Made by a program: the position numbers and the translations under genes
Shown: one piece after another, positions 10,701 to 20,410 of the stretch
Numbering within the stretch: position 1 is the stretch's first letter
How the letters are laid out: every line of letters begins with the position of its first letter
The notes under the pieces: model-generated
What the model saw: the letters and a program-made list of their open reading frames with translations, nothing else
Told to the model about the DNA's origin: nothing
The model's database searches: none
Assembly: GCA_030760725.1 (NCBI GenBank)
Contig: JASWHV010000012.1
Coordinates: forward strand, 18,614,368-18,678,367
Direction of reading: 5' to 3'
DNA: 64,000 bases
Origin: Neostapfia colusana
Taxonomy: Eukaryota; Streptophyta; Magnoliopsida; Poales; Poaceae

Positions 10701-12426
10701 CTCCTCACTTGACAAGCTCATCTATTTGTGATGAACATGAAGAAGAAGAATCTTGTGAAGTGTCCACTCCCGTCCGGATTCTCAAAAGTAATCCTCCACA
10801 ACAAATTATTGGAATCTTGCATCAACGAGTTACAAGATCTAGGTTTTTCGACCCTAATTCTCATGCTCATTCTGCTTTTGTTGCTTCTTTTGAACCCAAA
10901 GATATATCACCCGCACTCACTAATGAATCTTGGATTATTGCCATGCAAGAAGAGTTAGAAAATTTTGAAAGAAATAATGTTTAGAAACTTGTACCTCCAC
11001 CTCAAGGTTACACTTTAATTGGAACTAAATGGGTGTTTAAAAATAAACAAAGTGAGGATGGGGTTGTGGTTAGGAATAAGGCTAGGTTGGTTGCTCAAGG
11101 TTTCCCACAAGTTGAAGGTCTAGATTTTGATGAAACTTTTGCTCCTATTGCTAGATTAGAAGCCATAAGAATTTTGTTAGCTTTTGCTGCATCTAAAGGT
11201 TTTAAGCTATATAAAATGCATGTTAAAAGTGCTTTTCTTAATGGCTACATAGATGAGGAGGTTTATGTCAAACAACCACCTGGTTTCGAAAATCCAAATT
11301 TTCCTAATCATGTTTACAAACTGTCCAAAGCCTTGTACGGTCTCAAGCAAGCCCCTAGAGCATGGTATGATAGGTTAAAAACATTCTTACTTGAAAAGGG
11401 GTTTACCATGGGCAAGGTTGATAAAACTCTTTTTGTGCTTAAGCATGGCAATGACTCATTATTCGTTCAAGTGTATGTGGATGATATTATCTTTGGTTGT
11501 GCTTCTCATGATCTTGTGTCCAAGTTTTCAGCTATGATAAGTTCAGAATTTGAGATGAGTATGATGGGAGAACTCACGTACTTTTTGAAGCTGCAAATCA
11601 AGCAAACCAAGGAGGGTACCTTTGTGCATCAAACAAAGTATACAAAAGATCTCCTAAGGCGCTTCAACATGGACAAAAGCAAGCCTCTTCGGACACCAAT
11701 GGGAACAGCAACAACACTTGAACTTGATGAAGATTGTGATCCCGTTGATCAAAAAGAATATAGAAGCATGATCGGATCACTTTTGTATCTCACGGCATCA
11801 AGACCGGACATACAATTTAGCGTATGTCTTTGTGCACGGTTTCGAGCCTCCCCACGTGCTTCACATCGTCAAGCCGTCAAAAGGATTCTCAGGTACTTAC
11901 ATGGAACTCAAGAATTTGGCATTTTTCTTCCTTCTTCCTCAACCGTTACTTTGAAAGCTTTTTCCGATGCTGATTTTGGGGGTTGTAGGATTGATAGGAA
12001 AAGTACTTATGGTGCTTGTCATTTCTTGGTAATTTACTTGTTGCCTGGTCCTCTAGAAAACAAAGTTCAGTTGCACAATCCACAGCCGAATCTGAATATG
12101 TAGCTGCTGCTAGTGCTTGCTCACAAATTCTTTGGATTGTTCAAACACTTAAGGACTATGGGGTTGATCTAGATAGTGTTCCGCTGTTTTGTGATAATAC
12201 TAGTGCCATTTGCATTGCTAAAAACCCCGTGCAACATTCTAGAACTAAGCACATTGACATTAGGTATCACTTTCTCCGTGATAATGTCGAAAAAGGGAAC
12301 ATTGTGCTTCACCATGTAGATACCGAACAACAATTGGCTGACATTTTTACAAAACCTTTGGATTTCACTCGTTTTTGTTACATTCGTAGTGAAATAGGGG
12401 TTATGCATCCTCATGGCTTAAATTGA
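7729..12426 (+). pseudogene. copia1 gag-pol polyprotein, multiply broken
   Basis: Order: a CCHC-like knuckle at 7733 (CFECGKTGYF with the last Cys replaced by Arg), a Lys/Asp/Glu-rich gag tail, a second knuckle near 8800 (CTYCGRDGHVIDFC), protease DSGCSHHMTG (9277), integrase with GHVGF, CSSCRHAK and SDNGTEF (9660-10330), RT with YVDDIIFG (about 11474), and RNase H (to 12426). Breaks: TGA 8048-8050, frameshift about 8475-8480, TAG 9238-9240, frameshift about 10515-10525, TAG 10982-10984, frameshift about 12025. RT motif A reads MHVKSAFLNG where the family has Asp, a loss of a catalytic metal ligand (CAT at 11219-11221). The enzyme set would have made cDNA and integrated it; this copy cannot. 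Confidence 0.88.
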
Positions 12427-13421
12427 GGGAGAATTCTGAAACTTGGGAAGTCTATGTGTGAATCTGAAATTAAAATAATATGAGCATAGTATTTCATGCA
12501 CATATGACTTTGTGATTCCTTTTTCATGCTGAAAGTTCTTACTACATTACTTGTGTTATACATTTTGTAGTTTTTACCATGTCTAGTAATTGGAATAATT
12601 ACTTACACTAAAACTGGTCATGGTCGAACTTTCTTGCTGTTTTGAACTTGTTGCATGCTCACAAGTGCTTTTAATCATAAAGAATTAATCAAGTAATCAA
12701 GTCACATGTTGAGTTTTTATGTTCAAATAAAAAAATGAGAAAAGATCAAGAGAATAAGCATGCATCACACTTCTTCTTTTGAGATGACTTATCATTGCAC
12801 TTAGATATGAACTTGAAAGGAGTTGTGTATGACTAAAACCATGTCCTTAAGCTTCTGACTGTCAAATGACATAGGCTTGGCTTGGTTGGTTAGAATAAGG
12901 CTGATGCTGCATATAACCTCTTGCAAATGTCATAAGATCAAAATTTGTGCTTTAAATGATAAATAAAATGCAGCAACAAGTGTCATGCTTTCAGGTCTTG
13001 AAATAGTTAAGTATGTGAGATCATGACTTGTTTAAATTGAAAATTACACTTGATCTCTAGCATGGCTTACACTACTTTATGTATCTCATTGATGTGATAG
13101 TGTAAGTTACTTGATAGTATGATTTAGATGAGCTTTGTTTTATATGTATATGTTATAATATGCTCATAACAAATTAAAATGTCTCTTTTGTACCTTGCTA
13201 AATACATTGTCAAAGGGGAAGAAATTGATCACACATTGCACACATTCACAAGTGTTTTGGCACGATTCTTCTCAGGGGGAGAATTTTTGGTATTTTTGTT
13301 TTTCTTTTCATTTTATTTCTGATTTATAAAGGGGGAGAAATTGTTTTCAAAACTTTTCATGTGAATAAGCCAATGTTCGGATTTTAAGTGGTGTTGCCAA
13401 TGCATTCATCAAGGGGGAGAT
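12427..13421 (+). other. copia1 3' untranslated region with repeated polypurine tracts
   Basis: About 1 kb of A/T-rich sequence without a credible ORF lies between RNase H and the LTR. It contains GAGGGAGAA (12425), CAGGGGGAGAA (about 13275), AAGGGGGAGAA (about 13331) and AAGGGGGAGA (13411-13420). The last touches the LTR start and is the likely plus-strand primer; the others look like extra or older copies, as in SIRE elements. Confidence 0.7.
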
Positions 13422-13497
13422 TGTGAGACCTATGTGTGCTGAATACATTGGCTTTGACGATAAAAGTTTTGAATACTACCAAAAAACCTTTTTAACA

Positions 13498-13765
13498 AGG
13501 TCCGACTCTAGGTCCGAGCTCCTGCAAGGTCCGACGATAGGTCCGACTTATTTTGGGTAGCTCTGGCAAGGTCCGACATAAGGTCCGACTTGCTTTGTCT
13601 AGGTCTGACTTATTTTAGCTAGGTCCGGCTTGTTTTTGCTACCTCTATGCTAGGTCCGACTAGCTTTGGTAAGTTCCGTGCTAGGTCCGACTAAGCTTTA
13701 GTAAGCTCCGGTGCTGGGTCCGACTAGCTTTGGTAAGCTCCGGTTCAAGGTCCGGTTAGCTTTGG
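13498..13765 (+). repeat. Array of GGTCCGACT-type motifs in the copia1 U3
   Basis: About a dozen copies of (A)GGTCCGACT(AG) or one-base variants lie 10-40 bp apart, separated by TTTGGTAAG-like spacers. Spacing is irregular, so it is a cluster of a short word and not a simple tandem repeat. The half-site GTCCGACTAG is close to the palindrome array in the next LTR. Confidence 0.75.
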
Positions 13766-14558
13766 TAAGGTTTGGAGCTTGATTGCAATGGTTCTACTTT
13801 TAACTTGCAATGTTTGGAACTTGCTTTACTCTTATGGAAAGTTTGCTTAGTATTATTTTACTAAGTTTTTGGTGTGTTTTGGTGGTTATGGCTGATATCA
13901 TTTTGCTATGGTTTACAACATGCTTATGTGAGGTGGTCACGTAAGATGTTGTAGTTTCGGAACTAACGAGAGTCAAGTCGAGGACTTGTGCTCGGAAGTA
14001 TTGGTTGTTTATTCATGTACAGGTGTTGCTTGAGTTCAAGACATGGCTGGTGACGGGATCCATTGAACTAGTCTTAGGGAGAAGATGAGGTTCAACAACC
14101 AAGTTCGGGAGGAATTGTGGTTGAATTGATCGGGAGGTTGCGCAGTATGTTTGAATCAAGAACAATACATATGAAGGTATCTTGGACGTCATTGGAAGAT
14201 GTTAGCACGTGTGCAAGGAGTGCATGGACGTGGCTGCATGGTTCCAAGGCGTTATGAAGAGATGTGGACGTAAAGAATTGGTCAAAAAGGTCCAACCGAC
14301 TAGGTTATGGACTCAGGCTGCGGCTGAGTCGTGTTTGACTCAAATATGAAAAGTTTTGAGTTGGTTATGATAGGATTTCATGTGGGTCACGAATTTGAGT
14401 TGTTTTAGGAATGTTTGGGAAATTACTAAGGTGTTTGGAAGTCTTAAGATTACTTCTATCTGCGTGTAGAAGAGTCTTGAGCAGTATTGGAAAGTTACAG
14501 TTTGAATCCAAGTAGGAGTAGGAGTCCTAGTTTGAATTGGGTTGGCCTTAGGGCTGGT

Positions 14559-14566
14559 TATATAAG
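14559..14566 (+). promoter_or_regulatory. TATA box of the copia1 LTR
   Basis: TATATAAG at 14559-14566 lies about 800 bp downstream of the motif array, as expected for an LTR promoter; transcription would begin near 14595. Confidence 0.5.
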
Positions 14567-15314
14567 CAAGGGAGGCCAAGGCTCGTGGGCACACGACTTT
14601 GGGGCTGTTCCTCTTGTGTTTTGATACATAAAATTCGTATTTTAAAGGAACTTTTGTGCCTTGTTCGTCCGACTTGTTTCAGACAAGTTTTTCTCGTCGA
14701 GTTTCTGTTCAGCACTACGTTGCTTCAGTGGTTTTATCATAACTCGAGTTTTACAGATCCAATTGATGTGATTCTTTTTGGGTTGTCTTCACAACTTGAT
14801 TATCTATTATATATGAAAATTTAACGGTCATTGAATTTGTGGTTCCTGATATACACGAGTTTCTTTGCTGTATTCCAGAACTGTTTTTCTCGCGTAGGAC
14901 AGATTAACCTTTGTTTGATCTTTCGATCGTAACTTGAGTTTATCTCAATGGATTTTTATGATTCTTGTTGTGACGTCTTCATGAATTGATTATATACAAT
15001 CTATACTAGTTTTGTCACAGTTGAACATATTTAGATTAGTCGCACACACGGTTTCTTTAACAGATCGGTTTTCTGCTGAGGGGTGTTTTGTTGCTTCCGC
15101 TGAAAAGTTTTTATCTACCATTCACACCCCCTCTGGTAGCTTTACAAGTGTACTTCGATCCTACAAAACTGTAGAGTCCGGACTAGTCCGGACTCCAACC
15201 GGATAAGTCTGGCCGGAGCGGACTAGTCCGCCCCTGGCCCGGACAAATCCTGCTGATACAGTCTTAGCCCCTAACTTTGGGGCTGTAAACTAGTTCAAAC
15301 ACAATGCTCTAGCA

Positions 15315-15334
15315 TCTAAGTCCTTTTCTCACCA
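15315..15334 (+). promoter_or_regulatory. Putative 3' splice acceptor before the env-position ORF
   Basis: A pyrimidine-rich stretch ending in CTTTTCTCACCAG lies three bases before the ATG at 15339. The site fits a plant acceptor and would let the ORF be made from a spliced RNA, as is known for some env-bearing elements. Not proven. Confidence 0.4.
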
Positions 15335-15338
15335 GATC

Positions 15339-16989
15339 ATGTCAGGACCCGGAGACAGTCCTCTTCCAAACCCCGAGGCCGAAGCGGCTCGCCAAGCCGC
15401 TTATCGTGCGCCAGCCGAGGCAGAGGCAGGAGAGGCTGCAGCAAGGAAGGCTCAGACAAAGAAACGGGCTGACAGGGAAGCACAAGCCTCTCAGTCCGTT
15501 GATCCTCCAAGGAGGAAGAGGCTAGTGACCTTGAAAGAAAAACAACATGTCGAGTCCCAAAGTTCAACCCAAGACAAAGGAAAAGGCAAAGCAGCTAATC
15601 CTCCTAGAAAAAAGGGCTTGGCCAACAGGGGACTCGTCATTCGTGACAACCCTAGACGGGGAAGGGAGAATCCCCCACAAGGATCTATTGGGCCCCTTGA
15701 GAGGGCACCTCCTATGCACAATCCAAACCGCCAACCCAATTTGGCGAGTGCAACCTTCAAAGGGAAAGGAGCTGACAAAGCCCGAAGGTTCAGAGAAGAG
15801 GACGTTTACAAGTATGAGAAGTTCACACCAGACCCTCGTTTGTGGTGTGACTTCCATTGTGACTACTACCGGCTCGTCTATCTCCCAATGAAGACACCGG
15901 TAGTTGATGCTCAGTGGGGTGGATTGGCCATACATGGCAAACAAGAGGCATCAAGCTTTTGATGCAATAATTGAAGCAGCAGAACGCCATGGGATCAAGG
16001 ATCTAATGGCTTTTCAGTATGATTGGAACATCGAGGTGATAGTCCACTTCTACACCACCTGCTACTTCCACACCTATGGAGATAGAAAAATCACTTGGAT
16101 AACAAATGGTGTGGTGTACTCGGTGTTGTATGATGAATTTGTTAGGATCCTTGGACTTGAGGAGCATTTGAACTATGAGATCATAGTTCACAATAAGAAG
16201 ACCTTGGGAAAGGGTGACTTGGATTTCATGTATCCCTCATATCTCATTTATGAGCCATCCTCAACCCACAATATCAAACCCTTCTTTGGAATGCTATACA
16301 GAATTCTGAGGAAGACTCTAGCTCCAAAAGATGGGAATGCGGGGATGATACAGGGGTACCTCAGGAACTTGTTGAAGCTGCTCAATGAAGAAGAGAGATT
16401 CAATGTCTTCGACTACATATACAATGATATCTTCAACATCTCCCACACTCCGAACAGGTCCTGTGGATATGCACCGTACATCATGTGCATGATCAAAAAA
16501 GTCACAGTCCTAGAATTTGCAAAGGATGTGAAGCACAGGAAGCTACGTCCCCAGATGCCAATTCCTCTTCCTCGCCCTCCTGCGTCTTTGGGCGGGAGCT
16601 CTTCTGCAGCTCCATCCTCCTCAGCTGGACCATCCGTCCCTTCATCATCGAGTGGCTCCTCTAGTGGGCTGCTCAAAATATTCAAGGCTATATTCTCCTC
16701 ATGCCGGAAAGTGGAAATTCGCACGCACAACATGAAGAAACGCCAAGAGAAGTATCTCAAGGCAATGTGCGACAAAATGGAGATACCTATGTCTCCACCG
16801 TCATCAGACGATGACACAATGACAGAGTTTCCCAATCTCACCGAGGACGAGCTTGCCTACTTTGGATCCTCCTCAGCTGCTCCTCCTACCTCCCATACTC
16901 ATCAAGAGGATGACAATGAAGACGAAGATGAGGACGAGGAGACTCAAAGTGACCAAGGCGAAGATCAAGATGGAGATGATAGCGATTAG
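15339..16989 (+). pseudogene. Env-position ORF of unknown function, one +1 frameshift
   Basis: The first frame (15339-15962) starts MSGPGDSPLPNPEAEA, is rich in Ala/Glu/Lys/Arg and then Pro/Gly (PPRKKG, NPPQGSIG), and ends soon after an apparent extra G in GGGG 15916-15919. The second frame (to 16989) continues with DWPYMANKRHQAF and a conserved-looking globular part of about 200 residues rich in aromatics (FQYDWNIEVIVHFY, WITNGVVYSVLYDEF). A Ser/Pro-rich linker and a very acidic tail (DNEDEDEDEE) follow. It resembles uncharacterised plant retrotransposon ORFs lying downstream of pol. I see no clear signal peptide or membrane helix, so an envelope role is doubtful. Confidence 0.6.
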
Positions 16990-17423
16990 GTCTTTCTCTC
17001 TTTTCTTCCCCTTTTTGGTGCCTTGAAGCCAAAGGGGGAGAGAATAAGGGGGAGTATTCTAGTCGTAGTCTTTAGTCATGCTCTTTAAACACTCATTTTA
17101 TGTTGGTTTGTAATGACTATGCCAAGTTATGACTATGCTATTTTATGTCTTCATATTATGCCATATTGAAATGTGTTTGTTCGTAAATGTTTCCTAATGC
17201 GGTTATTGCTCACTTCAAACATCACACTTAGCCACCCCACCATAACACATGTATGTATGAAATCCCCAAAAAAGCTCACTCTTGTGCATAGTTTTCCTTG
17301 ACAATCTTTTGTGCACACATTTAGGGGGAGTGAACCATGCATGTGTGTTATGAAAACAATCTATCGTATCTATTTAATTGAGAATCCTAATGTGTTGTCA
17401 TCAATCACCAAAAAGGGGGGGAT
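16990..17423 (+). other. Untranslated region with polypurine tracts before LTR2
   Basis: AAAGGGGGAGAG (about 17031), AAGGGGGAGT (about 17047), TTAGGGGGAGTG (about 17321) and AAAAAGGGGGGGA (17410-17422) occur in a T-rich region without ORFs. The last tract abuts the LTR and is the probable plus-strand primer. Confidence 0.65.
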
Positions 17424-17739
17424 TGAAAGTGCATCTAGGTAATCCCTGTGGGTTTTAGATGATTGATGACGACAATTAAGATACTAATGAATTTTACTGA
17501 GTATGAGCACAGGTGCTTATCAAAGGAATGCATGTGGAGTCTCTCAAGAAGCAAAAACGAAAAGAAGAAGACTTGAAAGAGTAGAAAATAGAATTTTTCT
17601 ATTGAGATTTACATCTTTGAGTTGTGTAAAGGATCTTCTCTTTTAGAGTGCTTGAGAATCATTAGAGACCTCAAACTAAAGTTAGAAAGTTAGAATCATG
17701 AGAGAAAGTAGTCATAGGTATGGCTTAAAAAGGGAAGAC

Positions 17740-18360
17740 CGGACTTGTCCGGACTAAGGGCCGGACTAGTCTGATCCAGCACAGACTAGTCCATTTTAGA
17801 CCGGACAAGAAGTCTCTAAGTGAGTTCGGACTTGTCCATTTTAGGCTGGACTAGTCCGTTGTCGATTGAGTCTGAGCCTTTATGAGACTGAGTCCCGGAA
17901 GGCCGGACTAGTCCGCCTAGTTGGCCGGACTAGTCCGCTAAGCAGACTAAGCCATTTGGGTCTGGAGAAGGAGTATCTGAGTGACTTCAGACTAGTCCGC
18001 TCCATAGGCCAGACTAGTCCGATCCCTTCAGACTAGTCCGGTTTAGGACGGAACAAAGGTTCCTGTGTGAGCTCGGACTAGTCCGAAGTTGGCTGGACTA
18101 GTCCGCAGCCCTAGATTAGAGAGTTTTTTAGACTAAGTCTGGTAAGACCGGACTAGTCCGCCCATACCTGACTAGTCCGTTCTCCTACGAAACAAAGGTT
18201 CCTGACAGAGATCGGACTAGTCCACTCTTGGCCGGACTAGTCCGGGGTTTTATGACCGTTTGAATCCAACGGTCACTAGACTCTAGTTGGTAGCCTTGTG
18301 ACGTGGGTGGTCCCTTAAGAACGGACTAGTCCGGGGTTTGGACCGGACTAGTCCGGACTT
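17740..18360 (+). repeat. Array of the palindrome CCGGACTAGTCCGG in U3
   Basis: About sixteen copies of the octamer GACTAGTC lie in 600 bp, many extended to the full 14-bp palindrome CCGGACTAGTCCGG (for example 17902, 17926, 18147, 18232, 18343). Variants with GGACTTGTCC also occur. Spacing varies from about 20 to 80 bp. Two further copies lie near the LTR end (about 19020 and 19042) and two in the leader near 15185-15225. The array ends about 30 bp before the TATA box. Confidence 0.9.
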
Positions 18361-18390
18361 TAGCTGGTAACGGCTAGATGCCGGGATTTC

Positions 18391-18399
18391 TATAAAAGG
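18391..18399 (+). promoter_or_regulatory. TATA box of LTR2
   Basis: TATAAAAGG lies directly downstream of the palindrome array, which gives a complete-looking promoter layout: binding-site cluster, TATA box, start near 18425. Confidence 0.65.
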
Positions 18400-19132
18400 A
18401 GACCCCCTGGCTGAGAATTGGAAAAATAACAACCCAAGCGCTGAAAACTCACTCCTAGAGCTCTTCTAAGCCTCTTTCCTCACCTTCTAGACCCCTAAGA
18501 TTGGATCTTAAGGAGTTTGTGGTTTTGTGAGAGGAAAGACGTGGTGATTGACGTTTGAGCTCTCGGTTTGACTCTCTTGCACTCTGATTGATAATTTGAG
18601 TTCTTGATTTATTGTATTTTGATTCCTAGAACTGCTAGGTTGTTAAAGGGAGCCTCAAGTTGTGAGTAGCCCCAAAGAGCATTGTATTCACATTTGATTA
18701 ATAGTGAAAGAGCTCGGGCTTGATCTTGGTGATCGCTCAGTGAGGAAAGGGTTGGAAAAGACCCGGTCCTTTGTGGACTCCTCAACGAGGACGTAGATTC
18801 CTGTGCGGAATCGAACCTCGGGATAAATCGTGTCTCTTGGTTCCTTTACCTTCTCGCTCGCTCACTAGAATTACTTGTCAAGCTTTCGTCTTGTTAACAC
18901 TTGTGAATTGTTCCGCTGTCCTGCAATCTAATCATTCACAACTTATTAGTGAGACTACTATACATCTTACGCTTAAACAAACTTAAAAGGAAAACCTAAA
19001 AGCTAAACTTTATACCTAGACCGGACTAGTCCGCCCTCAGACAGGACTAGTCCGGCCTCCTTCAAGTTTAATCCGTTGTTTGCTATAGTTTCAGGTTTTA
19101 TTAGCCTATTCACCCCCTCTAGGCAACTTTCA

Positions 19133-20097
19133 CATACTACTTGTGAGTAGCAATGTCAATCTACTATTAGAAACTAAGAAATTTTTGTCATCCAACTTCG
19201 ATATGAAGGATCTTGGTGAAGCATCCTACGTGTTAGGGATTGAGATTCACCAAGATAGAAGTAAGGGGGTATTGGGTTTATCTCAAAACACATAGTTAGA
19301 AAGCATACTCAAGAAGTACGGGATGTATGCGAGTAAACCTTTGCCTGCTCCTATAGTCAAGAGTGATAAGTTTGGGAACTTTTAGCGTCCCAGGAACTAA
19401 TATGAGATCGATCAAATGAAATCGGTTCCATATGCTTCTGTTCTCGGAATCCTTATGTATGCTCAAGTATGTACTCGCCTTGACTTATCATTTATAACCC
19501 GCATGCTTGGCAGATATCAGACCAATTTAGGGATTGATCACTGGAAGGCAGTTAATAAAGCTTTAAGATATGTGCAAGGCACAAAAGGCCTCATGGTTGA
19601 TGTATAGTAAGTCAGACTCACTTGAGGTAGTGGGATACTCAGATTTAGATGGTTGTGTGCATATTATGAAATCCACGTCAGGTTTATATACTCACCCTCA
19701 TAAATGGAGCTATCTCGTGGAAAAGCTCTAAACAAGCCGTCACTGTATCGTCCACAATGCATGCCGAGTTTGTTGATTGTTATGAGGCCACGGGCAAGTA
19801 TTATGGCCTAAAAAATTTTTACTCAGTCTTAGAGTGATGGACAACATTGAAAAGCCACTTAATTTATACTGCAACAATGAACCCATAATATTGTACTTTT
19901 ACAATAACAAGTTGAGTGGTGCTGCCAAACACATCGACATTAAGTTTTATGTTGTGAAAGACAAAACCCAGGATCATACTATTAGTATTGAGCATATTAG
20001 TGCCAAGCGTATGCTCGTGGATCCGCTTAGTAAAGGTCTTTCATCCAATGTGTTCAAAGAACAGGTAGACGGCATGGGATTAAGGGAGAACCTATGA
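19133..20097 (+). pseudogene. Ty1-copia RT-RNase H relic (copia3)
   Basis: The frame starting at 19134 opens inside RT, just after the expected YVDD box, with ILLVSSNVNLL, MKDLGEASYVLGIEIH and GRYQTNLGIDHWK. RNase H follows, with GYSDLDG and later SGAAKHIDIKFYVVKD (19834-20097). Stops lie at 19293, 19383, 19398 and 19605, with frame changes around 19600-19830. The upstream half of pol was displaced by the SIRE-like unit at 19132. It is the oldest layer of this stack judging by its decay. Confidence 0.8.
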
Positions 20098-20296
20098 TCA
20101 CCTGGATACTAAGGGGCCAACCAAGAATAAGGTTATTTCTAAATGTAAGACGTATTATGGTCGTTGAGTAAAGTAGTATGTAAATGATTGTTTTGATGCA
20201 TCATGCCCTTGATGCCAAGCATGAGGAAATAGACACTAAGTTTAGGAATTAAGTAAGTAAAAAGGTAAGTTCTTTGTCCGCCATAAAGGGGGAAAA

Positions 20297-20410
20297 TGTT
20301 AGTTTTGATCCTGGACTCGCTATGGGCAATAACCATACCGAGTCAATACTCCCCTAGCACCCTGATCAGGGGCGCAACCAACCTTATCGCTCGATGACTG
20401 GGTAAGCTCC
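20297..20410 (+). repeat. Start of the copia3 3' LTR
   Basis: AAAGGGGGAAAA (about 20285-20296) is a polypurine tract followed by TGTTAGTTTTGATCCTGG, a plausible LTR start, about 200 bp after the RNase H stop. The end of the LTR could not be placed, and sequence from about 20410 looks unrelated. Confidence 0.45.

Larger units (their letters stand above)
7729..15146 (+). mobile_element. Ty1-copia element of SIRE/Maximus type (copia1), 5' part displaced
   Basis: From 7729 the element runs gag end, protease, integrase, RT, RNase H (to 12426), a non-coding stretch with several GGGGGAGA tracts, and a 3' LTR (13422-15146). The gene order integrase before RT is the copia hallmark. The gag tail with LANLCFMAG and acidic stretches, and the repeated polypurine tracts before the LTR, are SIRE/Maximus traits. 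The 5' LTR and most of gag lie left of the window, pushed away by the minus-strand LARD-like insertion at 7729. At 15146 the element abuts the neighbouring SIRE-like unit. Confidence 0.85.
13422..15146 (+). repeat. 3' LTR of copia1
   Basis: It starts TGTGAGACC directly after a polypurine tract and ends GGTAGCTTTACA. The last 28 bases (CATTCACACCCCCTCTGG...) resemble the end of the SIRE-like LTR at 19105-19132, which supports this boundary. U3 carries an array of a GGTCCGACT motif (13498-13765) and a TATA box at 14559. Length is about 1.73 kb. There is no second LTR in the window to date it with. Confidence 0.7.
15147..19132 (+). mobile_element. SIRE-like LTR unit: env-position ORF, PPT and 3' LTR
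   Basis: It contains a leader of about 190 bp, an ORF of about 550 codons (15339-16989), non-coding sequence with AAGGGGGAG tracts, and a 1.7-kb LTR. No gag, protease, integrase or RT of this unit is in the window. Either these parts lie left of the copia1 insertion, making the ORF an env-like third frame, or the unit is non-autonomous. The LTR ends at 19132 and the RT frame of another copia relic starts at once, which marks the insertion point; the predicted TSD is CATAC. Confidence 0.65.
17424..19132 (+). repeat. LTR2, 3' LTR of the SIRE-like unit
   Basis: It starts TGAAAGTGCATCTAGG and ends CTCTAGGCAACTTTCA; TGAAAGT and ACTTTCA are perfect terminal inverted repeats. A polypurine tract precedes it, and a foreign copia RT frame starts directly behind it. 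U3 carries the palindrome array (17740-18360) and a TATA box at 18391. Length is 1709 bp. Confidence 0.85.

Noticed and set aside
13498..13765. CRISPR-like repeat-spacer reading of the motif array (also 17740-18360)
   Set aside because: Words are 8-14 bp with irregular spacing, lie in LTR U3 regions and the genome is a plant.
15147..15338. Primer-binding site for the SIRE-like unit
   Set aside because: No TGGTATCAGAGC or close variant is present, so this is not the junction of a 5' LTR with an internal region.
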